Shown piece by piece: positions 48,888-57,631 of a stretch of 64,000 nt of DNA. The DNA is from Pseudomonas sp. HOU2 (lineage in GTDB: Bacteria > Pseudomonadota > Gammaproteobacteria > Pseudomonadales > Pseudomonadaceae): contig NZ_CP160398.1 in the NCBI RefSeq assembly GCF_040729435.1, positions 1,674,001-1,738,000 on the forward strand. Reading direction: 5' to 3'. Made by a program: the position numbers and the translations under genes. Position 1 is the first letter of the stretch. Each line of letters begins with the position of its first letter. The notes under the pieces are model-generated. The model ran no database searches. It was given only the letters and a program-made list of their open reading frames with translations, and was not told the DNA's origin.

Positions 48888-49643
48888 ATGAGCCGCAAAA
48901 TCGCATTAATCACCGGCGCCAGCCGTGGCCTGGGCAAGAACGCCGCACTGCACCTCGCCGCGCAGGGCGTGGACATCATCGGCACCTACAACAGCCGCGC
49001 CGATGAAGCCCAGGCACTGGTCGCAGAACTGGAACAACGCGGCGCCAAAGCCGTGATGTTGCAACTGGATGTGGGCCGCAGCGACAGCTTTGCCGATTTC
49101 GCCAAACGCGTTGAACAAGCGCTGCAACAACTGGAGCGTCCGCGCTTCGACTCCCTGATCAACAACGCCGGGATCGGTGTCCACGCGCTGTTCGCCGAAA
49201 CCACCCCGGAACAGTTCGACCTGCTGATGAACATCCAGCTCAAAGGGCCGTTCTTCCTGACCCAGCAACTGTTGCCGCTGATCAATGATGGCGGGCGCAT
49301 CATCAACATCTCCAGCGGCCTGACCCGCTTCAGCCTGCCGGGTTACGCTGCCTACGCGGCGATGAAAGGCGCGATGGAAGTACTGACCCGCTACCAGGCC
49401 AAAGAGCTGGGCGCGCGGCAGATCGGCGTGAACATTCTCGCGCCGGGCGCGATCGAGACCGACTTTGGCGGCGGCGCGGTGCGCGATAACGCGGCGTTGA
49501 ACGCGATGGTCGCGAGCAACACCGCACTGGGCCGCGCCGGGCAGCCGGATGACATTGGTGGCGCGCTGTCGATGCTGCTGGCGCCGGGTGCGCAGTGGAT
49601 CAACGGACAGCGGGTTGAAGCATCCGGCGGGATGTTCCTCTAA
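48888..49643 (+). CDS. Short-chain dehydrogenase/reductase (SDR)
   Basis: A 251-residue classical SDR. The cofactor motif GASRGLG (9-15), NNAG, the active-site serine in INISSGL and YAAYAAMKG (Y and K at the expected YxxxK spacing) are all present. Basic residues after the cofactor motif suggest NADP(H). Regulated in all likelihood by the divergent LysR gene. Substrate unknown. Confidence 0.88.
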   Translation: MSRKIALITGASRGLGKNAALHLAAQGVDIIGTYNSRADEAQALVAELEQRGAKAVMLQLDVGRSDSFADFAKRVEQALQQLERPRFDSLINNAGIGVHALFAETTPEQFDLLMNIQLKGPFFLTQQLLPLINDGGRIINISSGLTRFSLPGYAAYAAMKGAMEVLTRYQAKELGARQIGVNILAPGAIETDFGGGAVRDNAALNAMVASNTALGRAGQPDDIGGALSMLLAPGAQWINGQRVEASGGMFL

Positions 49644-49652
49644 GCCCAAACA

Positions 49653-49790
49653 GTGTGGCGAGGGAGCTTGCTCCCGCTGGGGTGCGAAGCGCCCCCAAAA
49701 GCCGGCCAATGCAGGTCTGACAGAAAGACCGCGTTTATCGGGTTTACGACTGCTGCGCAGCCGAGCGGGAGCAAGCTCCCTCGCCACAGG
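49653..49790. repeat. REP doublet (GGCGAGGGAGCTTGCTCCCGC family)
   Basis: Facing copies of GTGGCGAGGGAGCTTGCTCC between the convergent SDR and PACE genes. Confidence 0.85.
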
Positions 49791-49803
49791 TTGTGTTCCA
49801 GAC

Positions 49804-50235
49804 TTAAGCAGCACGGGCCATCAATAACCGCTCGCGCACCACGTCATAGCCCCAGTGATACACATAGGTGTACGGCAGAAAAAACAGCAGTACGCCGATG
49901 TCGAGCAAGAACGCCTGCCACAGGCTGACCGACAGCCACCAGGCAATCAGCGGCACGCCCATCACGATCAACCCGCCCTCGAACAGCAGCGCATGGACCA
50001 CCCGCGTCCAGGCGTTGTGGCCGATGTTCAGGCGCTTGAGCATGCGGTCGAAGAAGCCGTTGAACACCACGTTCCACGCCAGCGCCAGCAGGGCGATCAG
50101 CACGGTCACGGCGCCCATGTCGAGCAGTGGTTTGTCCATGATCCACGCCAGCAACGGCGTGCAGATAAGGATCGCCAGACACTCGAAACCGATGGCCTGG
50201 AGGATACGTTCAGTGATGGATTTGTTGGCAGTCAT
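49804..50235 (-). CDS. PACE-family multidrug efflux transporter
   Basis: A 143-residue inner-membrane protein with four hydrophobic segments and the two tandem bacterial transmembrane-pair repeats of the family. The conserved glutamate in RILQAIGFECLAILI (E18) and the second-repeat segment RVVHALLFEGGLIV are present. PACE proteins such as AceI export biocides like chlorhexidine. Divergent from a LysR gene, an arrangement like aceI/aceR. Confidence 0.85.
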   Translation of the reverse strand: MTANKSITERILQAIGFECLAILICTPLLAWIMDKPLLDMGAVTVLIALLALAWNVVFNGFFDRMLKRLNIGHNAWTRVVHALLFEGGLIVMGVPLIAWWLSVSLWQAFLLDIGVLLFFLPYTYVYHWGYDVVRERLLMARAA

Positions 50236-50324
50236 GACCTGACTCCTTGAGTGAAGATAGTTGCCATGATCCGCCCTCGAACCGATACTTCATAACCAAT
50301 AACCATCGATCAAGGCGATAGTTC

Positions 50325-51179
50325 ATGGCTTCGCAGGAAGTGCTGCTGGCGTTTGTTCAGGCTGCCACCCAAGGTTCGTTTTCGGCGGCGGCGCGCAAAC
50401 TGGGGCGCAGTCAGTCGACTATCAGTGCGGCGGTGGCCAGCCTGGAGATCGATCTGGACCTGCTGCTGTTCGACCGCAGCAGCCGCAAACCGGCCCTGAC
50501 CCCGGCTGGCCATGTGATGCTGCAACGGGCCGAGGCGATTCTGGCGGCCACCAGTCGCATGGAAATGAGCGCGCGGCAACTAGCCCAAGGTGTCGAGCCG
50601 AAGCTGACCGTGGCGATTTCCGATACCTACCAGTCAGCGCGTTTTGAAGCAGCACTGGTGGATTTCGAGCAGCGTTATCCGGACCTGGAGCTGGAATGCC
50701 TGATCGCCGAATGCGACGACCTGATCGAGCTGGTGCAGCGTGGCCGCGCCCATCTGGCGTTTGCGGAGATGCGCGACAGCTATCCGCCGGACCTGGTGAC
50801 CTCGACGGTCGCCGAGCGCACCGACATCGCGCTGTTCGTCAAACGTGACCATGTACTGACCGGCCTCGAACAGGTCGATCAGCAGGTGCTGGAGCAGCAT
50901 CGGGAGTTGCGTCTGGCAACGATCGTCAATCCCTACGACAGCCGCGGCAAAGGCCGGATGTGGTCGGCGCCGAGTTACCTGATGTTGATGGAAATGGCGG
51001 AGATGGGTTTTGGCTGGGCGGCGCTGCCGCGCTGGCTGGTGGGGCGCTTTGGCAACGACACACTGGTGGAGTTGACCGTACGTGGCTGGCCTCGGCCGGT
51101 GTATGTCGATGCATTGTGGTCGCGGATTTATCCGCCGGGGCCGGCGGGGAGTTGGCTCCTGAGCAAGATGCTGGAATAA
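50325..51179 (+). CDS. LysR-family transcriptional regulator
   Basis: A 284-residue protein with an N-terminal HTH (VQAATQGSFSAAARKLGRSQSTISAAVASLE) and a substrate-binding domain. Divergent from the PACE efflux gene with 89 bases between, so it is the likely regulator of that gene, as AceR is of aceI. The inducer is unknown. The ATG at 50325 is well placed for the HTH. Confidence 0.87.
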   Translation: MASQEVLLAFVQAATQGSFSAAARKLGRSQSTISAAVASLEIDLDLLLFDRSSRKPALTPAGHVMLQRAEAILAATSRMEMSARQLAQGVEPKLTVAISDTYQSARFEAALVDFEQRYPDLELECLIAECDDLIELVQRGRAHLAFAEMRDSYPPDLVTSTVAERTDIALFVKRDHVLTGLEQVDQQVLEQHRELRLATIVNPYDSRGKGRMWSAPSYLMLMEMAEMGFGWAALPRWLVGRFGNDTLVELTVRGWPRPVYVDALWSRIYPPGPAGSWLLSKMLE

Positions 51180-51182
51180 AGC

Positions 51183-51258
51183 AAAAGATCGCAGCCTTCG
51201 GCAGCTCCTACACATGCGTTTCATTGCAGGAGCTGCCGCAGGCTGCGATCTTTTGATC
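51183..51258. repeat. REP doublet (CTGTAGGAGCTG-related family)
   Basis: Facing copies of GCAGGAGCTGCCG and GATCGCAGCCTTCGGCAGC between the two convergent LysR genes. Confidence 0.8.
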
Positions 51259-51259
51259 T

Positions 51260-52096
51260 TCAGGCCGCTGCAATTTCCACCGGCCGGTTCTCCTGAAAGT
51301 ACCCCTGCAACCCACGCATCGCCGGCAACTCCAGCGCCTGCGCCGCATAACACAACCCGACCCGGCGCGTCGGTGCCGGCAAGTGCAACGCCCGCGCCAC
51401 CACCCGCACATGTCCGCTGACTAGCGACTGCGGCAACATCGCCACGCCGACACCCGCCGCAACCATGTGCAACGCCTGCTGCAACGACCCCGCATGCCCG
51501 GCCAGCGCTTGCGGCGAGCGTCCGTACAACGCCATCAAGCGCTGATGCGACGGATGCTGCGGGCAGGTGATCCAGTCATCGATCGGCGCCCACCCCGCCT
51601 GCGCCGCCGCCATTGGATGGTCCAGCGGCAGCGCCATCACGTAAGGTTCTTCCCACAGCGGCAGGAACAATTCGTCCTCGCAGCACATCTCCTCCACCGC
51701 CAGCCGTCCGTCACCGTGACAGCCCTCCTCCAGCGTCAGCAGCAGATTGGGCAAGGCCTGATGGGCCATGCGTACGAAGGCTTCGATGTGGCTGGCAGCG
51801 ATATCGCCTTCGATGCCCAGCGTCAGCGCCACGCGGTTTTCGCCGCCGCGAAACATCCGGCTCAGCGCTTCGGATTCAGCAACCATGCGCCGCGCCTGCG
51901 GGTACAACAGCCGAGCCTCGGCACTGACCTCGACCCCACGGGGTTGTCGCACGAACAACGTCGCGCCGAGTTCGTCTTCAAGCTGCCTGATCGTCACCGA
52001 CAGCGTCGGCTGACTGATGAACAAACGCTGTGCCGCGGCGGTGATGTTGCGTTCTTCGAACACCGCGAGAAAGGCTTTGAGGTGGCGGATATCCAT
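51260..52096 (-). CDS. LysR-family transcriptional regulator
   Basis: A 278-residue protein with HTH residues FEERNITAAAQRLFISQPTLSVTIRQLE and a typical effector domain. Divergent from the SDR gene at 52208, with about 110 bases between, so the SDR is the probable target. Effector unknown. Confidence 0.87.
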   Translation of the reverse strand: MDIRHLKAFLAVFEERNITAAAQRLFISQPTLSVTIRQLEDELGATLFVRQPRGVEVSAEARLLYPQARRMVAESEALSRMFRGGENRVALTLGIEGDIAASHIEAFVRMAHQALPNLLLTLEEGCHGDGRLAVEEMCCEDELFLPLWEEPYVMALPLDHPMAAAQAGWAPIDDWITCPQHPSHQRLMALYGRSPQALAGHAGSLQQALHMVAAGVGVAMLPQSLVSGHVRVVARALHLPAPTRRVGLCYAAQALELPAMRGLQGYFQENRPVEIAAA

Positions 52097-52207
52097 AGTT
52101 GATTCCGATGACAGACAGAGGAATAAGGCATTTTTCAGCCGTTAACGGGCTAAATATACTGCGCCCGGCATTCAGTCATTTGATTTTCTTATTTCAGGAG
52201 TTCAACC

Positions 52208-52933
52208 ATGGGCAAGCCATTGATCATCATCACCGGGGCCAGTTCGGGCATTGGCGAAGCGACAGCCCGCCGCTTGAGCGCTGCCGGTCATCCGCTGTTG
52301 CTGCTGGCGCGCCGGATTGAACGCCTGCAGGCACTGGGGCTGCCGAACAGCCTCAGCCGTCAGGTCGACATCACTGATCGCGCCGCCCTGCTCGCGGCAG
52401 TCGCCGAAGCCGAAGCGCAATTCGGCCCGGCCGATGCGCTGATCAACAACGCCGGCGTGATGCTGCTGGGTGCGATGAGCGAGCAGGATCCGGCGCAGTG
52501 GGAGCAGATGCTCGACGTCAACGTCAAAGGCCTGCTCAATGGCGTGCATGCCGTGGTCGCCGGTATGGTCGAGCGCAAGCACGGCACGATCATCAACGTC
52601 AGCTCGGTGGCCGGGCGCAAGACGTTCCCGAATCACGTGGCTTACGTCGGCACCAAGTTTGCGGTGCATGGTCTGTCGGAAAACCTGCGCGAAGAACTGG
52701 CGCCGCACAACGTGCGCGTCACCACCATTGCCCCGGGCGCGGTGGAAACCGAGTTGCTCAGCCACACCACCGATGAAGCGATCAAGACCGGCTACCAGGC
52801 GTGGAAGCAGGAGATGGGCGGCACGGTGTTGAGCGCCGAGGACGTGGCGAAGGCGATTGCCTATGCCTATGAGCAGCCGCAGGGCGTGTGCATCCGCGAG
52901 ATCGTTCTGGCAGCGACTCGGCAGCAGGCCTGA
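52208..52933 (+). CDS. Short-chain dehydrogenase/reductase (SDR)
   Basis: A 241-residue classical SDR with GASSGIG (9-15), the core NNAGVM, the serine of NVSSVAG and YVGTK (YxxxK). AGGAG precedes the ATG. The arginine pair after the cofactor strand (ARRIER) suggests NADP(H). The family resembles YdfG-like serine/3-hydroxyacid dehydrogenases. Its 3' end is duplicated several times in the following tandem repeat. Confidence 0.88.
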   Translation: MGKPLIIITGASSGIGEATARRLSAAGHPLLLLARRIERLQALGLPNSLSRQVDITDRAALLAAVAEAEAQFGPADALINNAGVMLLGAMSEQDPAQWEQMLDVNVKGLLNGVHAVVAGMVERKHGTIINVSSVAGRKTFPNHVAYVGTKFAVHGLSENLREELAPHNVRVTTIAPGAVETELLSHTTDEAIKTGYQAWKQEMGGTVLSAEDVAKAIAYAYEQPQGVCIREIVLAATRQQA

Positions 52934-53378
52934 TGGTTTGCTGGTGGCTGGGCTGGCCTCTTCGCGGGCGAGCCCGCTCCCACAGGGTTCTGCAGTGGTC
53001 ATAGATTTTGTGTGCGGCAGCGACCCGGCAGCAGGCCTGATGGTTTGATGGTGGCTGGGCTGGCCTCTTCGCGGGCGAGCCCGCTCCCACAGGGTTCTGC
53101 AGTGGTCATAGATTTTGTGTGCGGCAGCGACTCGGCAGCAGGCCTGATGGTTTACTGGTGGCTGGACTGGCCTCTTCGCGGGCAAGCCCGCTCCCACAGG
53201 GTTTTGCGGTGGTCACAGGTTTTGTGTGCGGGCAGCGACTCGGCAGCAGGCCTGATGGTTTGCTGGTGGCTGGACTGGCCTCTTCGCGGGCAAGCCCGCT
53301 CCCACAGGGTTCTGCGGTGGTCACAGGTTTTGTGTACACCACGGACACTGTGGGAGCGGGCTTGCCCGCGAAGGGGTC
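52904..53378. repeat. 107-bp tandem repeat (four copies) containing a gene 3' end plus REP
   Basis: The marker GCAGCAGGCCTGATGGTTT occurs at 52921, 53028, 53135 and 53243 (spacings 107, 107 and 108). Each copy holds the last codons of the SDR gene (RQQA-stop) followed by a CGCGGGC(G/A)AGCCCGCTCCC REP. A facing REP closes the array at 53348. No gene lies inside. Confidence 0.93.
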
Positions 53379-53402
53379 GGCACTGCCACCGAAGATTTCA
53401 GA

Positions 53403-54632
53403 TCAATCCAATTGCGCCAGCCGCGCCTCGATAAACCGCCGCTCCGGCTCTTGCCGGGTCAGCTCCAGGGCGCGCAGGTACGCCGCCCGCGCCTGCTCCA
53501 CCCGACCCAGTTGCCGACAAAACTCCGCCCGAGCCGAATGCGCGAGGTGGTAATCCTGCAATTCGCCACGATCGAGAATCCCCTCGATCAGCGTCAACCC
53601 CGCCAACGCTCCATCGCGCTTGGCCACTGCCACTGCGCGGTTCAATTCAATCACCGGCGACGGCACTGCACGCAACAGCACGTCATACAGGCCAACGATC
53701 TGCTGCCAGTCCGTATCCGCCGCTGAAGGCGCCTCGGCATGCACCGCAGCGATCGCCGCTTGCAGACAATAAGGCCCGAAGCGCCGCGTGCTCAGCGCAC
53801 GTTCGATCAGCGCGCAACCCTCGGCGATCAACCCGGCATCCCAGCGCGAGCGGTCCTGATCATCGAGCAGAATCAACTCCCCTTGCGCCGAGGTCCGCGC
53901 CGAGCGCCGCGACTCATGCAGCAGCATCAACGCCAGCAGGCCCATGACCTCCGGCTCCGGCAGCAATTCCATGAGCAAACGCCCGAGTCTGATCGCCTCG
54001 CGGGTCAGGTCTTCACGGATCAATTCAGTGCCCATCGATGCCGAATAGCCTTCGTTGAACACCAGATAAATCACCCGCAACACACTGTCGAGGCGCTCCG
54101 GCAACTCGTTCAGGCTCGGGACCTGATAAGGGATTTTCGCATCGCGAATCTTGGCCTTGGCCCGCACGATGCGCTGGGCAATCGCCGCCGGTGCGGAAAG
54201 AAACGCCCGGGCGATTTCCTCGGTGGTCAGATCGCAGACTTCCCGCAGGGTCAGCGGCACCTGCGCATCCGCCGCCAGCGCCGGGTGACAGCAGGTGAAG
54301 ATCAGCCGCAGGCGGTCGTCTTCCACTTCTTCGCCACTCCAGTCGGCCTGCTCGAGTTCCTCAAGCTGTGCCAGCAACAGCGGCTGCGAGGCCTTGAAGC
54401 GGGCGCGGCGGCGCAACACATCGATGGCCTTGAAGCGTCCGGTGGACACCAGCCAGGTGCGCGGGTTGTCAGGCACGCCGTCGCGCTGCCAGCGCTCGAC
54501 CGCGATGAAGAACGCCTCGTGCAAGGCTTCTTCGGCGAGGTCGAAATCGCCGAGCAGGCGAATCAGCGTCGCCAGGATCCGCCGCGAGTCTTCGCGATAG
54601 ACCTGCTCGACCCGCGCCCGGACCTCAGACAT
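53403..54632 (-). CDS. ECF42-type RNA polymerase sigma factor with C-terminal extension
   Basis: A 409-residue sigma factor. Regions 2 and 4 lie in the first 180 residues (FDLAEEALHEAFFIAVERW, LTTEEIARAFLSAPAAIAQRIVRAKAKIR), followed by a long helical, TPR-like extension (to 409), as in group ECF42. Such factors have no anti-sigma gene but sit beside DGPF/YciI proteins. It overlaps the YciI-type gene by eight bases, so the two are coupled. Confidence 0.9.
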   Translation of the reverse strand: MSEVRARVEQVYREDSRRILATLIRLLGDFDLAEEALHEAFFIAVERWQRDGVPDNPRTWLVSTGRFKAIDVLRRRARFKASQPLLLAQLEELEQADWSGEEVEDDRLRLIFTCCHPALAADAQVPLTLREVCDLTTEEIARAFLSAPAAIAQRIVRAKAKIRDAKIPYQVPSLNELPERLDSVLRVIYLVFNEGYSASMGTELIREDLTREAIRLGRLLMELLPEPEVMGLLALMLLHESRRSARTSAQGELILLDDQDRSRWDAGLIAEGCALIERALSTRRFGPYCLQAAIAAVHAEAPSAADTDWQQIVGLYDVLLRAVPSPVIELNRAVAVAKRDGALAGLTLIEGILDRGELQDYHLAHSARAEFCRQLGRVEQARAAYLRALELTRQEPERRFIEARLAQLD

Positions 54633-54969
54633 TCAACTGCCGTACCGGACGCACTTCGACGCTGCCGACCCGGGCCGCCGGAATGTTACCGGCGACCTGA
54701 ATCGCTTCGTTGAGATCCTTGGCATCGATCAGGTAAAACCCGGCCAGTTGCTCCTTGGTTTCAGCGAACGGGCCATCGGTGATCGACAGCTTGCCGTTGC
54801 GCATGCGCACCGTGGTCGCGGTCTGCACCGACTCCAGCGCTTCGGCCGCGACCATCCGCCCGCTGCCCTGAATCGACTCGGCGTAGGCCCAGCACTCGGC
54901 GTCTTCCGGGCTGTCGGGCGAGGTGTGCAGCAAGCGTTCGTCGCTGTAGACCAGGCATAGATACTTCAT
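54625..54969 (-). CDS. YciI/DGPF-family protein
   Basis: A 114-residue protein with the family hallmark DGPFAETKEQ (65-74) in a ferredoxin-like fold. AGGAG precedes the ATG at 54969. Such genes accompany ECF42 sigma factors. Overlaps the sigma gene by eight bases. Its role is unknown; a binding or small-molecule modifying role is suggested for the family. Confidence 0.9.
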   Translation of the reverse strand: MKYLCLVYSDERLLHTSPDSPEDAECWAYAESIQGSGRMVAAEALESVQTATTVRMRNGKLSITDGPFAETKEQLAGFYLIDAKDLNEAIQVAGNIPAARVGSVEVRPVRQLNV

Positions 54970-55009
54970 GGTTTTCTCCTGATTCGAACGGATCAACTAT
55001 GGCTGAAGA

Positions 55010-55435
55010 TCAGGGTTGTACATCGAACAGCGTGGCGCCGCTCATCGGATCGAACGGTGCCGACCAGTGCTCGTGAGCGATTTTCCAAGTCCCGCCGACC
55101 TGCCGATAGCACGCGGTGGCGCGCATCCAGCAGCTCTGGGTTTCGCCCTTGTCGTTGGTGCCGCCGCAATGCGTGACCCAATGGGCGAAGGCGAGGTTGT
55201 CGGCGGTCTCGATGGCGATCTCGTGAAACTCGAAAACGTGCGGGCCGGAACACATCTCCATGCAGGCTTCCCAATGTGCACGGTAAGCCGCTTTGCCCTT
55301 GAATTGCAGGGCCCTGATCGCATCGAAGGAGACGATGTCGTCGGTGTACAACGTCATGACCTTGTCGACGTTCTTGGTCATCACCGCTTCGCGGTAGGTG
55401 TTGATCAGGGTCTGGATTTCAGTCTGTGCGCTCAT
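55010..55435 (-). CDS. SnoaL/NTF2-like fold protein
   Basis: A 141-residue protein with the NTF2-like pattern (INTYREAVMTKNVDKVMTLYTDDIVSFDA, WEACMEMCSGPHVFEFHEIAIE, WKIAHEHWSAPFDP). Probably a small-molecule binding or isomerase-like protein. It lies 40 bases upstream of the YciI gene and is the probable first gene of the ECF42 cassette. Confidence 0.85.
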   Translation of the reverse strand: MSAQTEIQTLINTYREAVMTKNVDKVMTLYTDDIVSFDAIRALQFKGKAAYRAHWEACMEMCSGPHVFEFHEIAIETADNLAFAHWVTHCGGTNDKGETQSCWMRATACYRQVGGTWKIAHEHWSAPFDPMSGATLFDVQP

Positions 55436-55573
55436 GGTGTTCTCCGTGTTTTTGTTGTGAAGACACCCTTAGTCGTTCGGCCATCGAGCCAATCGACAGT
55501 CGAAACAAATAATTTCCGCCGAACACAAAATCGCTAGAATCCGAGGCTCATCTTTGTAGGAAAAAGGAATCCC

Positions 55574-56059
55574 GTGTCAGCCCAACTCGTGCCGTACGAC
55601 CGCCTGAACGCCTTGCAGCGTCAGCAAGTCGAGGCGATTGAAATCCATCCCGAGCAGATCAAGTTCTCCGGCGACATTCACGGCGCGCTGCACACGCTGC
55701 TGTCCAAACCTGGTCCCGGCGTCAAAGGCTTTGCCCTGCTGGCCGACCAGGTGCCGGTGGCGTTCCTGCTGCTCAAGCGCCCGCCCGTGTTGCCGGCCTG
55801 GGCCAATGAACACAGCGCCACCCTGCACGCCCTGCAGGTCGACCACCGGGCGCAGGGCAAAGGTTACGGCAAGGCTTGCCTGCAGGCGCTGCCCGAGGTG
55901 GCGCGTGAAGCATGGCCGGAGATCAAGGGGCTGGAACTGTCGGTGGATGCCGATAACGATGCCGCCATCGCGCTGTACGCCAAACACGGTTTCGTCGACA
56001 GCGGCGAAGCGTACAAGGGCCGGGTCGGTTACGAACGGCGTATGGGACTGTTTTTCTAA
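55574..56059 (+). CDS. GNAT-family N-acetyltransferase
   Basis: A 161-residue acetyltransferase. Motif A is LQVDHRAQGKGYGKACLQAL, containing the acetyl-CoA loop Q-x-x-G-x-G. Uses GTG at 55574, supported by AGGAA upstream. Substrate unknown. Just 18 bases before the next gene, so co-transcription is likely. Confidence 0.85.
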   Translation: MSAQLVPYDRLNALQRQQVEAIEIHPEQIKFSGDIHGALHTLLSKPGPGVKGFALLADQVPVAFLLLKRPPVLPAWANEHSATLHALQVDHRAQGKGYGKACLQALPEVAREAWPEIKGLELSVDADNDAAIALYAKHGFVDSGEAYKGRVGYERRMGLFF

Positions 56060-56077
56060 ATCATCGAGGGATGCACG

Positions 56078-56683
56078 ATGATCGATTCAATCGAAGCACT
56101 GGAAGCTATTTACGGCCTGCCCCACGAGCGCGCGATGCGCAAGCAGATCGGTTTTCTCAACGAGGATTATCAGGCGATGGTGCGGGTCTCGCCGCTGGTG
56201 ATCGTCAGCTCGGTGGGCGCCGACGGCCTGGATAATTCACCCCGTGGCGATGCGCCGGGGTTCGTGCGGATCATCGACCAGAATACCCTGGCCCTGCCGG
56301 ATCGCCCGGGCAACAACCGCATCGATACCCTGCGCAATGTGCTGCACGATCCTCGGGTGTCGCTGCTGTTCATCATTCCGGGCATTGGCGAGACCTTGCG
56401 GGTCAACGGCACCGCGACCATCAGCGCCGACCCTGAGCTACTGGAAAGCTTTGCGGTGAACGGCAAACCGGCGAAAACCGTGTTGCTGGTGACGGTGGAA
56501 GCGGCGTTTTTCCATTGTTCGAAAGCGTTTGTTCGTTCGGATGCGTGGAACCCCGAGACCCACTTGCCGCGCTCGGCCCTACCCTCTGCCGGCGCGTTTC
56601 ACAAGCGCCTGAACGACGGGCAGTTCGATGCCGAGACCTACGATCGCGAAGCACCAAAACGGGTAATCGACACCCTCTACTAA
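56078..56683 (+). CDS. Pyridoxamine 5'-phosphate oxidase-family flavoprotein
   Basis: A 201-residue protein of the MSMEG_1061/PNPOx-like group. The split-barrel flavin region is seen in SSVGADGLDNSPRGDAPGFVRI and NNRIDTLRNVLHDPRVSLLFIIPGIGETLRVNGTA. It lies downstream of a GNAT gene in the same direction. Likely FMN-binding and reductase-like; substrate unknown. Confidence 0.85.
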   Translation: MIDSIEALEAIYGLPHERAMRKQIGFLNEDYQAMVRVSPLVIVSSVGADGLDNSPRGDAPGFVRIIDQNTLALPDRPGNNRIDTLRNVLHDPRVSLLFIIPGIGETLRVNGTATISADPELLESFAVNGKPAKTVLLVTVEAAFFHCSKAFVRSDAWNPETHLPRSALPSAGAFHKRLNDGQFDAETYDREAPKRVIDTLY

Positions 56684-56709
56684 ACGGGGAATTGCAAACA
56701 CCGCTAGAA

Positions 56710-56802
56710 CCTGTGGGAGCTGGCTTGCCAGCGATGGCGTCGGCACATCAAACATTGCTGTCGACTGACCCACCGCTATCGCTGGCAAGCCAGCTCCCAC
56801 AG
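56710..56802. repeat. REP doublet (GGGAGCTGGCTTGCCAGC family)
   Basis: Facing copies of CTGTGGGAGCTGGCTTGCCA between convergent genes. Confidence 0.85.
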
Positions 56803-56817
56803 GTTATGTGTGATGTC

Positions 56818-57306
56818 TTACAAAGTGAGGATCATCTCGTGCCACGCCATGCCGCCGTGATCCGACTCCGACGGTTTGATGTAGGCAAAGCCGAAACCGG
56901 CATACAGCGGAATGTGCTGTTCCTTGCACATCAGGTGAATCGTCGCTTTATCCAGCCCGCGCATGCGTTCGATGAACTCGGCCAGCAAGCGCTTGGCCAG
57001 GCCCTGGCCCTGGTAGTCCGGGTGCACCACCACCGACATGATCACCACGTTCGGCCCTTGCGGGTCGTGGCCGATCAGTTCCTTGAACGCCTCGTCCGAC
57101 ATCTGCACCTCAAACGCCGCGCCCGAGTTGATGAAGCCGGCGACCACACCGTCCACCTCGGCGACGATGAAGCCGTCCGGCCAGGTGGCGATGCGCGTGG
57201 CGATCTTCTCGCGGGTGGCGGCTTCATCGCCTTCGTAGGCCACGGTTTCGATGGCGTAGCAGCGGTCCAGGTCGGCGGCGGTGACGTTGCGGATGACGGT
57301 GTTCAT
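56818..57306 (-). CDS. GNAT-family N-acetyltransferase
   Basis: A 162-residue acetyltransferase with motif A SVVVHPDYQGQGLAKRLLAEFIERM and MCKEQHIPLYAGFGF. The start at 57306 (MNTVIRNVTAADLD) opens the family-type N-terminus; an ATG 18 codons upstream is less likely. Substrate unknown. Resembles arylalkylamine acetyltransferase-like members. Confidence 0.86.
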   Translation of the reverse strand: MNTVIRNVTAADLDRCYAIETVAYEGDEAATREKIATRIATWPDGFIVAEVDGVVAGFINSGAAFEVQMSDEAFKELIGHDPQGPNVVIMSVVVHPDYQGQGLAKRLLAEFIERMRGLDKATIHLMCKEQHIPLYAGFGFAYIKPSESDHGGMAWHEMILTL

Positions 57307-57471
57307 GGCAGCTCGGAAATCGGCAGAAGAAAGTGCCGAAAGCATAAAGGAATAAGGCATGCATATCGATCTGCGCGGGCGGCGTAAAGCTTGCGTATAA
57401 GCGCTTTTCTTCGGGTTCGGGGCGGGCTATTTCTCAGGGGTGTCTCTGATCACCCTTGGGGGAAACCGCTT

Positions 57472-57588
57472 ATGAGCAGCGTTGAAATCGGCCTGTTGAT
57501 GGTGTTGGGCATCAGTACGTTCGGCTTTATCACCTTGGGCATCGACCTGTTGCGGGCGCGACGGGTGTCCAAGGGCAAGCGCGGTTGA
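57472..57588 (+). CDS. 38-residue small membrane protein
   Basis: A very short gene with one hydrophobic span (IGLLMVLGISTFGFITLGIDLL) and a basic C-terminus (RARRVSKGKRG), giving the look of a small inner-membrane regulator peptide. GGGGGA lies nine bases before the ATG and a strong rho-independent terminator starts five bases after the stop, which supports its reality. Function unknown. Confidence 0.55.
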   Translation: MSSVEIGLLMVLGISTFGFITLGIDLLRARRVSKGKRG

Positions 57589-57592
57589 ACGG

Positions 57593-57628
57593 CATGAGGC
57601 GGATCAGTGATCCGCCTCATGTTTTGTT
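57593..57628. terminator. Bidirectional-type terminator after the small membrane gene
   Basis: CATGAGGCGGATCA and TGATCCGCCTCATG form a perfect 14-bp stem followed by GTTTTG. It lies between convergent genes. Confidence 0.82.
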
Positions 57629-57631
57629 GAC

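Noticed and set aside
52904..53378. Possible CRISPR array (regular tandem spacing)
   Set aside because: Whole units are repeated without unique spacers, and each contains a gene end and a REP. No cas genes are near.
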